Below, piece after piece: positions 15,800-24,236 of a stretch of 64,000 nt of DNA. Positions within the stretch are counted from its first letter, which is position 1; each line of letters begins with the position of its first letter. This stretch comes from Lentzea pudingi (GTDB lineage: Bacteria > Actinomycetota > Actinomycetes > Mycobacteriales > Pseudonocardiaceae), in assembly GCF_014646255.1 (NCBI RefSeq), contig NZ_BMNC01000008.1, forward strand, positions 243,147 through 307,146. The letters run 5' to 3'. Below the pieces are notes generated by a model. The model was not told where the DNA came from and ran no database searches. It saw only the letters and a list, made by a program, of their open reading frames with translations. The position numbers and the translations under genes were made by a program.

Positions 15800-17357
15800 A
15801 CTCCGCCCGCAAGATCGTCCCCTCACCGACCACCGACCACACGGTCAACCGCCCACCAACGGCCGCCACCCGGTCGTCAAGCCCACGCACCCCAGACCCG
15901 GACAGGTCCACACCACCAATCCCGTCATCGCTCACCTCAACCGTGACGAGCCCGCCCACACAGGCGACCACAACACGCACCTCACCAGCCCGCGCATGCT
16001 TAACAGCGTTGGTGAGCGCCTCAGCAACCACGAAGTAGCAGGTGCGTTCCGCAACAGCAGAAAGCCGCTCCTCAGGCACACCAGCGAGCACCACGGGAAC
16101 CGCCGACCGCTCAGCCAGCGAGAGCAGAGCAGGACCAAGCCCAGCATCGGTCAACAGCACCGGATAGATGCCACGGGCAAGCGACCGCAACTCGTCCAAC
16201 GCCCGAGCCAGTTCCTCCCGAGCGACCGCAACCAGCTCAGGCGACTCCTCCGCCAGCCGCAACGTCAACAGCACCCCCACCAACCGCTGCTGCGCACCAT
16301 CATGCAGATCGCGTTCAACCTGACGGCGCGCCTCATCGGAGGCCTCCACAATCCGTTGCGCCCGCAGCGAGTTCTGCACGGCCAGCGCCGCACTGGCGGC
16401 AACGGCCCGCACGAACACCGGATCCAGCGCCGGATCGTGCACGAGCGCCGCCAGCCGCACCCCACCCGCTTCCAAGTAGGTGACGCCACGACCAGCAGCA
16501 GCCACCTCGCCGTAGACGATCTCCAACGACGGGTCGTGCAATGTGCGCGCCAACACCGACCGCAGGTCACCAGGCAACCCGGCTCCGAGCGACACCGCGA
16601 GCTCACCGACGGCGGACCGGTCCAGCCGTGCCCGCACCAGCCCGTAGAGCAGCGCCAGCGGCCACCCGACCAGCACGATCTCGGTGGACCACTGCAACGG
16701 CACCTGGACCGCGGCCGGCAGCCCGAGCAACGCCGCCACGTACGTGACGACCAGCGTCAGCACGATCGCCGCGCCACCCCAGACCACCGGCCCGAGGTCA
16801 CGCCGCGCCACACTCCCGGACCGCAACCAGCGCGTGATCATGCGCGCCAGCAACGCGACCAGCAGGACGATCCCGCCGACCAGCACGACCACCGCGACGG
16901 CCGGGACAGCGCGAGACGGCGCCTCCCGGATCACCACGATGTTCTGCGGCCCGTCGAACGGCGTGAGCACCAGGTACGCCACGTTGACCGGCACCGTCAG
17001 CAGATAGGCAACACTCACAACCACGCGCTGCCAACGACTCGTGATCCGTCCGGCCGGATAGGTGACCAGCAGGTGGCCGAGCACCGCCAGGTACAGCGTC
17101 TTGGTCGCAACGCCGAGCGCGTAGCCCCAGTCAGACTCGACAGCCCCCGCCAGCCGCACGAACCACGCCAGCCCGACGGCGATCATCAGCTGCCCGGAGA
17201 GGCTGTCCGGACGCCGGTCCGCCGCCTCGATCCCGGCACCGATGAACGCGAGCCCCACCGCGAGGTTCAGCACGACGGCGGGCACCGAGACCTCGTAGCC
17301 GCCCCACACCAGCGCGGCCAGGGCGAGGAACCCGGTGCCCAGCCAGAGGATCCTCAT
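15780..17357 (-). CDS. Sensor histidine kinase, NarL/DesK class
   Basis: This is a 525-residue kinase with about eight predicted membrane helices in residues 1-240 and no large extracytoplasmic domain. It then has a GAF-like linker, a HisKA_3 dimerisation helix with the phosphorylated His in ERDLHDGAQQRLV (near residue 345) and a HATPase_c domain with N box EALTNAVKHA and G boxes SDDGIGG and GVRGLDDRV. It partners with the response regulator encoded directly upstream, with a 4-base overlap. The signal is unknown; membrane-embedded sensors of this type often monitor the envelope or lipid state. Confidence 0.9.
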   Translation of the reverse strand: MRILWLGTGFLALAALVWGGYEVSVPAVVLNLAVGLAFIGAGIEAADRRPDSLSGQLMIAVGLAWFVRLAGAVESDWGYALGVATKTLYLAVLGHLLVTYPAGRITSRWQRVVVSVAYLLTVPVNVAYLVLTPFDGPQNIVVIREAPSRAVPAVAVVVLVGGIVLLVALLARMITRWLRSGSVARRDLGPVVWGGAAIVLTLVVTYVAALLGLPAAVQVPLQWSTEIVLVGWPLALLYGLVRARLDRSAVGELAVSLGAGLPGDLRSVLARTLHDPSLEIVYGEVAAAGRGVTYLEAGGVRLAALVHDPALDPVFVRAVAASAALAVQNSLRAQRIVEASDEARRQVERDLHDGAQQRLVGVLLTLRLAEESPELVAVAREELARALDELRSLARGIYPVLLTDAGLGPALLSLAERSAVPVVLAGVPEERLSAVAERTCYFVVAEALTNAVKHARAGEVRVVVACVGGLVTVEVSDDGIGGVDLSGSGVRGLDDRVAAVGGRLTVWSVVGEGTILRAEFSDLPR

Positions 17358-17998
17358 CGGCGCAGGTAGGCGAGCACGGCCAGCACCCGCCGGTTGTCGT
17401 CGGAGCCCTGCTGCAACCCGAGCTTCGTGAACACCGACCGCACATACGCCTCGACCGTCTTGGGGCTCAGGAACAGCCGTTCGCAGATCCCCTGGTTCGA
17501 CCGTCCCTCGGCCATCACGGCGAGCACCTCGCGTTCGCGTTCCGACAACGACTCCAGCGGATCACCGGCCCGCCGCCTCCCGACCAGCGTCGCCACCACG
17601 CCGGGGTCGATCACCAGCCCGCCCGCCGCGACCCGGCGCACCGCGTCGGCCAGTTCCGCCGGGTCGGCGACGCGGTCCTTCAACAGGTAGCCGGCGCCAC
17701 GGGCGTCCGCGTCGAGCAGTTGCATCGCGTAGTGCGGCTCGACGTGCGCGGACAGCACGAGGACCCCGATCTCAGGGTGCGTCCTGCGGATCTCCCGCGC
17801 GGCGTCGAGGCCCTCGGTGGTGAAGCCGGGTGGCATCCGGATGTCGACGACCACGACGTCCGGCGGGTCGGCGCGCACCCCGGCCAGGAGCCCGGCCGCG
17901 TCGCCGGCCTTCGCCACCACCTCGAACCCCGCGTCGGTCAGCAACCGCGCCACGCCTTCGCGGAACAACGCGGCATCGTCAGCTACTGCTACGCGCAT
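17354..17998 (-). CDS. NarL/FixJ-family response regulator
   Basis: This 214-residue protein has a receiver domain (acidic pair ADD, phospho-acceptor Asp in VVVVDIRMPP near residue 52, Lys in LLKDR) and a C-terminal LuxR helix-turn-helix (LSEREREVLAVMAEG followed by SPKTVEAYVRSVF). ATG 17998 was chosen because the protein then starts directly with the receiver fold; a TTG four codons earlier is possible. It overlaps the end of the upstream membrane protein gene by 20 bases and the kinase gene by 4, so all three are probably one operon. Confidence 0.92.
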   Translation of the reverse strand: MRVAVADDAALFREGVARLLTDAGFEVVAKAGDAAGLLAGVRADPPDVVVVDIRMPPGFTTEGLDAAREIRRTHPEIGVLVLSAHVEPHYAMQLLDADARGAGYLLKDRVADPAELADAVRRVAAGGLVIDPGVVATLVGRRRAGDPLESLSEREREVLAVMAEGRSNQGICERLFLSPKTVEAYVRSVFTKLGLQQGSDDNRRVLAVLAYLRR

Positions 17999-18512
17999 GC
18001 GGTGATGCAACCACGTGCGTGTGCTGCCGGCGGTGCCACACGACCAGAAGGACGGCGTTCACCACCGTCAGCCCGGCCACGGCGGGCCACAGGTGCTGCA
18101 TCGCTCCCGCGGTGTCGCTGACGACGAACGTCCAGGCGATCTTGAACAGGCCGCCGCCGTTGATCGCGACCAGCGCCCACGCCAGCGAGCGCCGCCACAA
18201 CGCCACGGCGAGCCCGCCGAGCGCCAGGGGCACGAGCAGACCCATGGCGAGCTTCGCGGGCGTCCACTCCCCCAGCAGGTACTCGCGCTCGGCGGCGAGC
18301 ATCTCGATCGCGCCGGCGGTCGGCTGTTCGGGGGCGGGGAACCACGCCATGCTCGTGGCCAGGGCCACCACCGTCGCCACCAGGCCCCACCAGCTTCGCT
18401 TGTAGCTGAAGTAGGCCAACGGCAACAGGAACAGCGGCCGGATGTACCAGCTGAGCTCGTTGTGGTGGCGTGCCCACGCCCACGCGCCGAGCTCGTTGAG
18501 CCACTCGATCAT
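17979..18512 (-). CDS. Small polytopic membrane protein of a two-component operon
   Basis: This is a 177-residue protein with four or five hydrophobic segments (residues about 25-40, 45-60, 90-105, 110-125 and 145-160) and a conserved-looking N-terminal EWLNELGAWAWARHHN. It is the first gene of the operon with the NarL regulator and sensor kinase. Its C-terminus overlaps the regulator start. It may assist sensing or be a regulated product. No family function was recognised. Confidence 0.75.
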   Translation of the reverse strand: MIEWLNELGAWAWARHHNELSWYIRPLFLLPLAYFSYKRSWWGLVATVVALATSMAWFPAPEQPTAGAIEMLAAEREYLLGEWTPAKLAMGLLVPLALGGLAVALWRRSLAWALVAINGGGLFKIAWTFVVSDTAGAMQHLWPAVAGLTVVNAVLLVVWHRRQHTHVVASPHARSSS

Positions 18513-18682
18513 TTCCTTGCTCCTTCCGAGTGGCTTCCAGGGTTCGCGTTCTCACGCGCCGGAACTACCAGGCCAGCTCGCGAACCGGGGCAGGGTTTTC
18601 CCCGTATTACCCGAAAGACCCTGTTGATCAGCCGCTCCGCCTGACAGGCTCTGGAACCGTTGCCGCACCGAGGAAGTGTTCG

Positions 18683-19639
18683 ATGACCGTGCTCCCGCAC
18701 ACCACTGACGTCCTGCACCGGCTCAGCGACGCCGTCGACGGCTTCCTGCGCAGCGAGAGGGACTTCGACCTCACCGATCCGGCGGCGCACATGCTGGTCG
18801 GAGGCAGGTTGCGCACGCTCGGCGCGCAGATCGGCGAGAGCGTGCTCGCGGGCATCCCGGACGAGGACATCGCCGCGATCGTGCAGCCCGCGCGGTCGGC
18901 ATGTTCACGCTCACCCTTCATGCGCGACGAGAACGAGTGGGCGCGCGGTTATCCCAGCGACTTCCGGCTGGTCGAGCACGTCGTGGCGCAGGCGAACGAG
19001 GCCGCGCCCGGCACGCTGGGCTGGCACGTCGAGACGAACCTGCAGAGCTCGGCGATCACCCAGCAGCAGCGCAACCGGGTGATGCACCAGGCCCGGCTGA
19101 TCAGCGACGTGCTGACCGCGCCGCGCAACGGCCCCCGTTCGGTGCTGGTGGTCGCCGCCGGTGCCGCCCCCGACCTGCGGCTCATCCCTCCGGGCATCGT
19201 GCGGCCCGGCGACAGGTTCGTGCTCACCGACGTCGACCCGGACGCGCTGGAGCTGGCCCAGAAGCGGCTCGGGCTGCTCAACGAGTTCACCACCGCCGTG
19301 CCCGGCAACGTGTTCCGCGCGCTCCCGAAGCTCGCCGAGCTCGGCCCGTTCGACCTGGTGCTGGTCAACGGCCTGTACGGCTACCTCAACGACCGCGCGG
19401 CCGTCCGGCTCACCGAGGCCGTGCTGACCAGGCTCTGCCGGCCCGGCGGCACGTTCTACTTCACCAGCATCAAGCCCGGCAACCCGTTCAAGTGGACGCT
19501 CGAGCACCTCATGGACTGGTCGGCGGTCGAACGCGACGACCGCGCCATCCGGGCGTTACTGCCGGGCTGCGACGTGTCGATGAACCTCGACCCGACCGGG
19601 CTGGCGGTGCTCACGCACGTCCGGACCGGGCGGGGATGA
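18683..19639 (+). CDS. SAM-dependent methyltransferase
   Basis: This 318-residue protein starts at ATG 18683 (MTVLPHTTDVLHRL) behind GAGGAAG. Residues about 150-300 form a class I methyltransferase fold: motif I VLVVAAGAAPDLRLI is degenerate compared with GxGxG, the acidic end of beta 2 is VLTDVDPDALELA, and the later FDLVLVNGLYGYL and CRPGGTFYFTSI are motifs IV and VI. The N-terminal 120 residues are helical and probably form a lid. Homologues in other actinomycetes are uncharacterised. The substrate is unknown. Confidence 0.75.
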   Translation: MTVLPHTTDVLHRLSDAVDGFLRSERDFDLTDPAAHMLVGGRLRTLGAQIGESVLAGIPDEDIAAIVQPARSACSRSPFMRDENEWARGYPSDFRLVEHVVAQANEAAPGTLGWHVETNLQSSAITQQQRNRVMHQARLISDVLTAPRNGPRSVLVVAAGAAPDLRLIPPGIVRPGDRFVLTDVDPDALELAQKRLGLLNEFTTAVPGNVFRALPKLAELGPFDLVLVNGLYGYLNDRAAVRLTEAVLTRLCRPGGTFYFTSIKPGNPFKWTLEHLMDWSAVERDDRAIRALLPGCDVSMNLDPTGLAVLTHVRTGRG

Positions 19640-19675
19640 ACGACCGGCGAGCGTCGCTCCACTCGCGGGCCGTGC

Positions 19676-20287
19676 TCAGCGCAGGCCGTGGGCGATCCGG
19701 GTCACGAAGGCCGCCAGCCGGTCCGGCGTGAACTTCTCCGGGTCGGTGAGGACCAGGCGGCCGGACATCTCGGCGAGGGCGAGCATCGCGTGGCCGAGCA
19801 GGGCCGCGTCGAGGTCGTCCAGGCGGCCGAGCTCCTTCAGGCCCAGGGCGGCCAGGTCCTCGATCTGGGCGAGGACGCCCGCGCGCACGAGTTCGACCTG
19901 CGCGCGGAACTCGTGAGGGGTCCCCTCGGGCGGTAGGAGCACCAGGCGCCAACGGTCTGGGGCCTCGACCACGGCCGTCACGAAGACCCGGACGGCGTCG
20001 GCGAAGGCGTCGTCCGGGGACCGGGTGGCGAAGTCGGTCGGCAGGGCGGCGAGGACCTGTTCGGTGGCGCGGCCCGCCTCGCGCTCGAGCAGGGCGCCGA
20101 TGAGCTCGCCGCGGTTGGCGAACAGGTCGTAGAGCACGGGCTTGGTGACCTCGGCCTGCTTCGCGACCGACTCCATGGTGACGGTGTCGAAGCCGGCCGG
20201 GATGAGGCTCAAGGCGGCGTCCAGCAACTGCTCGCGGCGCTGCTCCGGCGGCAGGCGGCGGGCGTACTTGCGACGCGTTGTGTTCAC
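19676..20287 (-). CDS. TetR family transcriptional regulator
   Basis: This 203-residue protein has a typical N-terminal TetR helix-turn-helix (REQLLDAALSLI, then TMESVAKQAEVTKPVLYDLF). The GTG at 20287 follows a -10 box (CAATAT at 20299-20294) by six bases, so the mRNA is likely leaderless. The -35 TTGTGA is 17 bases further up. Two copies of a 16-base palindrome at 20299-20339 overlap this promoter and the divergent one, so the protein probably represses both itself and the operon at 20371-23740. The ligand is unknown; the operon context suggests a lipid or hydrocarbon-like molecule. Confidence 0.92.
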   Translation of the reverse strand: MNTTRRKYARRLPPEQRREQLLDAALSLIPAGFDTVTMESVAKQAEVTKPVLYDLFANRGELIGALLEREAGRATEQVLAALPTDFATRSPDDAFADAVRVFVTAVVEAPDRWRLVLLPPEGTPHEFRAQVELVRAGVLAQIEDLAALGLKELGRLDDLDAALLGHAMLALAEMSGRLVLTDPEKFTPDRLAAFVTRIAHGLR

Positions 20288-20298
20288 GGGATCATATT

Positions 20299-20339
20299 GC
20301 TACGGTGGCGTAGCTTTCACAAAGCTACGGGCGCGTAGC
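20299..20339. promoter_or_regulatory. Double TetR operator in the divergent promoter region
   Basis: GCTACG-N4-CGTAGC occurs twice, at 20299-20314 and 20324-20339, with centres 25 bases apart. The left copy touches the -10 of the leftward tetR promoter (-35 TTGTGA at 20322-20317, 17-base spacer). The right copy lies between TTTCAC (20315-20320) and CAATTG (20339-20344) of a weaker rightward promoter. Confidence 0.75.
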
Positions 20340-20370
20340 AATTGGCGGCGGAGTCGGCGGAGGTACTGCG

Positions 20371-21228
20371 ATGGAGCCGGACAACCTCGTCCTGCAGCCG
20401 CGTGACGTGCGGTTCGACTGGTCGACCCTGCCGATGCACTGGGTCCCGGACGAGCCGGTGGCCACGCACGTCATGAACGTCCTGCACCTGCTGCTACCCG
20501 AGGGCGAGCGCTGGTTCGTGCGGACGTTCCATCAGGTGGTACCGCTGATCACCGACGACACGCTGCGCGAGGACGTGCTCGGGTTCATCGGGCAGGAGGC
20601 GATGCACGCCGAGGCGCACAGCGAGGTCCTCGACCACCTGCTCGCCAACGGGCTCGACCCGCGGCCGTTCACGCGGCAGATGGAGCACGTGTTCCAGCGC
20701 ATCCTCGGCCCCAAGCCGGGCCTGGACGCGGAACAGGCGCGCGAGCAGCTGATCGAACGGGTCGCGATCGTCGCCGCCGTCGAGCACTTCACGGCCTACC
20801 TGGGCGACTGGATGCTGAACGCCGACGCACTGGACCGGGCCGGCGTCCACCCGGTGATGCTGGACCTGTTGCGCTGGCACGCGGCCGAGGAGGTCGAGCA
20901 CCGCAGCGTCGCGTACGACCTGATGTGCCACCTCGACCGCCGGTACGTGCGCCGGGCGCGGACGATGCTGCTGGTCGCGCCGGTGCTGTTCTGGCTGTGG
21001 GTGCGTGGCGCGCGGTTCATGGTGCGCGCGGACAAGACGACGAAGGTGCGGCTGACCTGGCGGGAGTCGATGCGGGCCGGGCGGCGCGGGCTGCTGCCGA
21101 AGCTGTCGGAGATCCTCCGCGCGTTCCTGCGGTACTTCCACCCCGCCTACCACCCGAAGCAGGAGGGGTCGACGACGCAGGCGATCGCGTACCTCGCCTC
21201 CTCCCCCGCCGCGCGCGAGGCGCACTGA
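20371..21228 (+). CDS. Predicted metal-dependent hydrolase (PF10118-like, ferritin-like helical)
   Basis: This 285-residue, mostly helical protein resembles the PF10118 family. Conserved acidic/histidine motifs are FIGQEAMHAEAHSEV (residues about 70-85), AAVEHFTAY near residue 137 and WHAAEEVEHRSVAYD near residue 170. That is an ExxH-repeat pattern like a diiron site. It is first in the TetR-controlled operon with a ferredoxin-reductase-like protein and an EphD-like fusion, an arrangement that suggests an oxygenase-like partner receiving electrons from the next gene product. The stop overlaps the next ATG by one base (TGATG). The reaction is not established; hydrolase is only the family label. 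Confidence 0.8.
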   Translation: MEPDNLVLQPRDVRFDWSTLPMHWVPDEPVATHVMNVLHLLLPEGERWFVRTFHQVVPLITDDTLREDVLGFIGQEAMHAEAHSEVLDHLLANGLDPRPFTRQMEHVFQRILGPKPGLDAEQAREQLIERVAIVAAVEHFTAYLGDWMLNADALDRAGVHPVMLDLLRWHAAEEVEHRSVAYDLMCHLDRRYVRRARTMLLVAPVLFWLWVRGARFMVRADKTTKVRLTWRESMRAGRRGLLPKLSEILRAFLRYFHPAYHPKQEGSTTQAIAYLASSPAAREAH

Positions 21229-22124
21229 TGCTCAACGGCCTCACTCGCTTCGGCACCCTCTACGACTCCGCCGTCACCCGGTTCGGCGGCCGGGCGCGAC
21301 CTGGTGTCGCGCGGGATGCCTTGTGGCTCAACGTTGTCGAACGCTCACAAATCGCGGACGGGGTCGTGAGCCTCCGCCTCGGCGGACCGGCGCTGCCCGA
21401 CTGGCAACCCGGCTGCCACGTCGACCTGCACCTGCCCTCTGGCCTGCGCCGGCAGTACTCGCTGTGCGGTGATCCGGGCGAGAGCACCTACCGGATCGCG
21501 GTCCGCGAGGTCGGCGCCGGGTCACGCGAGGTGCAGGCGTTGCGGGCCGGCGACCGGATCCAGGTGCGCGGACCGCGCAACGCGTTCCCGTTCGCGGGGA
21601 TCGGGCCGGTCTTGTTCGTGGCGGGCGGCATCGGGATCACCGCGATCCTGCCGATGGTGCACGCGGCCGCGCGGGCCGGTCTCGACTGGCGGCTCGTGTA
21701 CTGCGGGCGGTCGAGGGCGGCGATGCCGTTCCTGGACGAGCTGCCGGCCGGTCGCGTCGACGTGCGGATCGGGCGTGGTTCTCCCCTGCTCGGGCACGCT
21801 TCGCCCCGTGGCGCGGTGTACTGCTGCGGGCCGGCGTCGATGCTGGAGCAGGTGCGCGCCGAGTTCTCGTCGCGCTGGCTGCACTTCGAACGCTTCAGTC
21901 CGCCGCCGATCGTGAACGGCCGCCCGTTCACGGTCGAACTGCGGCGCAGCGGGGTATCCCTGGACGTGCCGGCCGACCGGTCGGCGCTCGACGTGATCAG
22001 GGATCTCCGGCCGTCGGTCGCCTACTCGTGCCGGCAGGGGTTCTGCGGCACGTGCGACGTCGGCGGCGTGCGGATCTGCGTGGATCGGCCCACCGGTGAC
22101 CGACTCGTCTTGGAGGAGCTGTGA
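21228..22124 (+). CDS. PDR/VanB-type ferredoxin reductase with C-terminal 2Fe-2S domain
   Basis: This 298-residue electron-transfer protein has an FMN/FAD-binding barrel with RQYSLCGDP (flavin contact) near residue 76, an NAD-binding part with VLFVAGGIGITAILPM near residue 130 and a C-terminal plant-type ferredoxin with YSCRQGFCGTCDV plus a later Cys (C-x4-C-x2-C...C). It moves electrons from NAD(P)H to an oxygenase. The likely acceptor is the helical metalloprotein encoded just before it. ATG 21228 shares a base with the previous stop, and its own stop overlaps GTG 22121, so the three genes are coupled. Confidence 0.88.
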   Translation: MLNGLTRFGTLYDSAVTRFGGRARPGVARDALWLNVVERSQIADGVVSLRLGGPALPDWQPGCHVDLHLPSGLRRQYSLCGDPGESTYRIAVREVGAGSREVQALRAGDRIQVRGPRNAFPFAGIGPVLFVAGGIGITAILPMVHAAARAGLDWRLVYCGRSRAAMPFLDELPAGRVDVRIGRGSPLLGHASPRGAVYCCGPASMLEQVRAEFSSRWLHFERFSPPPIVNGRPFTVELRRSGVSLDVPADRSALDVIRDLRPSVAYSCRQGFCGTCDVGGVRICVDRPTGDRLVLEEL

Positions 22125-23740
22125 AGGTGCGTTCCGGGGAAGTCGACCTCGCCGTGCAGGTGCGCGGCACGTCCGGGCCGACGGTGGTCCTGGTGCACGG
22201 GTATCCGGACACGCACGAGGTCTGGGACCGCGTGGCCGCCCTGCTGGAGAAGGACTTCCGGGTCGTCACCTACGACGTGCGCGGGGCCGGTGAGTCGACC
22301 GCGCCGTCCACTGAGGACGGTTACCGGCTCGACCGGCTGGCGGCGGACCTGTTCGCGGTGATCGACGCGGTCAGCCCGGACGAGCCCGTGCACCTGGTCG
22401 GGCACGACTGGGGTTCGATCCAGTCGTGGGAGGCCGTGACCACCCCCGGCGCGCGGATCGCCACGTTCACCTCGGTCTCCGGGCCGTGCCTCGACCACAT
22501 GGGCCACTGGTCGCGCAAGCGGTTGTCGATCGCTCACATCCGGCAGTTCTTCCGCTCCTGGTACATCGGCGCGTTCCACGTGCCGGTGCTCGCGCCGCTG
22601 TTCTGGCGGCTCTACCTCGGTCCGCGCTGGGGAGGCGTGCTGCAGCGGGTGGAGGGCGTGCGGGTCAAGCCCGCGCGCACGATCACGACGGACGCGGCGC
22701 GCGGGATCTCGTTGTACCGGGCCAACATCCGGCAGGTCATGCGCTCACCCCGGCAACGCTTCGCCCTCATGCCGGTGCAGGTGGTCCAGCCGATCCACGA
22801 CCGCTACATCCGCACCGAACCGCTCGACCTGGAGCGCTGGGTGCCGTCGCTCACGCGCCGCCGGATCGCGGCCGGCCACTGGGCACCGTTGAGCCACCCG
22901 GAGCCGGTCGCGCGGATGATCAGCGAGTTCGTCACGGACTCCACACCGAAGCGCGAGCTCGTCGTGATCACCGGTGGTGGCAGCGGCATCGGCAGGGCGA
23001 CCGCGGTGGCGTTCGCCGAGACGGGCGCGAAGGTCGTGGTGTCCGATGTGGACTTCGCGGCGGCCAAGGAGACCGCCGGCCTGATCGACGGCCACGCCTA
23101 CGAGGTCGACGTGCGCTCCGAGGAGGCCGTGCGGGCATGGGCGCGGCAGGTCGCCGCCGAGCACGGCGTGCCCGACGTGGTCGTGAACAACGCCGGTGTC
23201 GGCCACTCCGGGTCGTTCCTGTCGACCACGACCGAGCAGTGGCAACGGGTGCTGGACGTCAACCTGTGGGGCGTCGTGCACGGCTGCCGGGCGTTCGGCG
23301 AGCTGATGGTCGAACGCGGGGAGGGCGGCCACATCGTGAACCTGTCCTCGGCGGCGGCCTACCTGCCGTCGAAGATCCTCTCCGCGTACGCCACCAGCAA
23401 GGCGGCGGTGTTCATGCTGTCGGACTGCCTGCGGGCCGAACTCGCACCGCACGCGGTCGGCGTCAGCGCCATCTGCCCCGGCGTGGTGAACACGAACATC
23501 ACGGCGACCACGACGTTCTCCGGCGTCAGCGCCGAGGAGGAACGCCGCAAGCAGGACCGCGCGTCCCGGATCTACGCCCGGCGTGGCTTCGGCCCCGAGG
23601 GTGTTGCCGCCCAGATCGTGCGGGCGGTGCGTCGCAACAAGCCCGTCGTGCCGGTGACGGTTGAGGCGAAGGCGGCCCGGCTTGCCAGCCGGGCGGCGCC
23701 GGGGTTGCTGCGGGCGTTCGCCAAGCTGGACGTCGGGTGA
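22121..23740 (+). CDS. EphD-like fusion: alpha/beta hydrolase plus short-chain dehydrogenase
   Basis: This 539-residue protein has two enzymes in one chain. Residues 1-270 are an alpha/beta hydrolase of the epoxide-hydrolase type: oxyanion HGYPDTHEVWD, nucleophile Asp in LVGHDWGSIQ and final His in AAGHWAPLSHP. Residues about 278-539 are an SDR: VITGGGSGIGRA, NNAGVGHSG and catalytic SSAAAYLPS...YATSK. The same domain order is found in mycobacterial EphD, linked to epoxide metabolism and mycolate modification. GTG 22121 has GGAGGAGCT upstream. It is the last gene of the TetR operon. Its 3' end is the origin of the 62-base repeats that follow. Confidence 0.9.
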   Translation: MKVRSGEVDLAVQVRGTSGPTVVLVHGYPDTHEVWDRVAALLEKDFRVVTYDVRGAGESTAPSTEDGYRLDRLAADLFAVIDAVSPDEPVHLVGHDWGSIQSWEAVTTPGARIATFTSVSGPCLDHMGHWSRKRLSIAHIRQFFRSWYIGAFHVPVLAPLFWRLYLGPRWGGVLQRVEGVRVKPARTITTDAARGISLYRANIRQVMRSPRQRFALMPVQVVQPIHDRYIRTEPLDLERWVPSLTRRRIAAGHWAPLSHPEPVARMISEFVTDSTPKRELVVITGGGSGIGRATAVAFAETGAKVVVSDVDFAAAKETAGLIDGHAYEVDVRSEEAVRAWARQVAAEHGVPDVVVNNAGVGHSGSFLSTTTEQWQRVLDVNLWGVVHGCRAFGELMVERGEGGHIVNLSSAAAYLPSKILSAYATSKAAVFMLSDCLRAELAPHAVGVSAICPGVVNTNITATTTFSGVSAEEERRKQDRASRIYARRGFGPEGVAAQIVRAVRRNKPVVPVTVEAKAARLASRAAPGLLRAFAKLDVG

Positions 23741-23749
23741 GACTTCGAG

Positions 23750-23905
23750 GGCGGCCGGCGCAGGGGTAGCTGCCCGCGTTCGCCGGGCCGGACGTCGGGT
23801 GAGACTTCCAAGGCGGCCGGCGCAGGGACTGCCGCGCACGTTCGCCGGGCCGGACGTCGGGTGAGACTTCGAGGGCGGCCGGCCTGGGGGCGGCCGCCCT
23901 CGTTC
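23750..23905. repeat. 62-base tandem repeats copied from the 3' end of the EphD-like gene
   Basis: After the TGA at 23738-23740 the last part of the gene (about 23688-23749, including the stop and GACTTC) is repeated at exact 62-base spacing at 23750-23811 and 23812-23873, with a decayed partial copy from 23874. GACGTCGGGTGAGACTTC occurs at 23729, 23791 and 23853. The first 41 bases of copy 1 match the gene at 32 positions. A 62-base unit shifts frame, so these copies are not coding extensions. Confidence 0.85.
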
Positions 23906-23916
23906 ACCTCGCTAGG

Positions 23917-24236
23917 CCTCGGCCAGGTCGCCACCGAAGACGGCGGGCTGGACCTCGGCCGGGTTGCCGCCGAGGGCGGCGGGCCACGCCTCAGCCACGT
24001 CACTAACGAAGCGGCGGACTGGACCTCAGCCACGTCACCACCGAGTACGGCGGCCAAGCCTCGGCCAGCACCACCACCGAAAGCGGCGGCCAAGCCTCGG
24101 TCACGCCACCACCGAAAGCGGCGGAGTAGACCTCAACCGCGGCGCCACCGAGTACGGCGGGCCAAGCCTCAGCCAGGCCTCCACCGAAGCGGCGAACTAG
24201 ACCTCGGCCAGGTCGCCACCGAAGGCGGCGGCCAGC
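23917..24236. repeat. 35/36-base tandem array (nine units) extending from the 3' end of the TPR gene
   Basis: Units begin with CCTC at 23917, 23953, 23989, 24024, 24059, 24095, 24131, 24167 and 24202. The spacings are 36, 36, 35, 35, 36, 36, 36 and 35. The last unit is the coding end of the TPR gene (AAFGGDLAEV and its stop). Read leftward, the other units encode variants such as FGGGLAEAWP broken by frameshifts where units are 35 bases. There are no unique spacers, so this is not a CRISPR array. Confidence 0.88.

Noticed and set aside
23917..24236. Possible CRISPR array (35/36-base periodicity)
   Set aside because: The whole period is repeated with no unique spacers, the units drift in sequence, and no cas genes are near.
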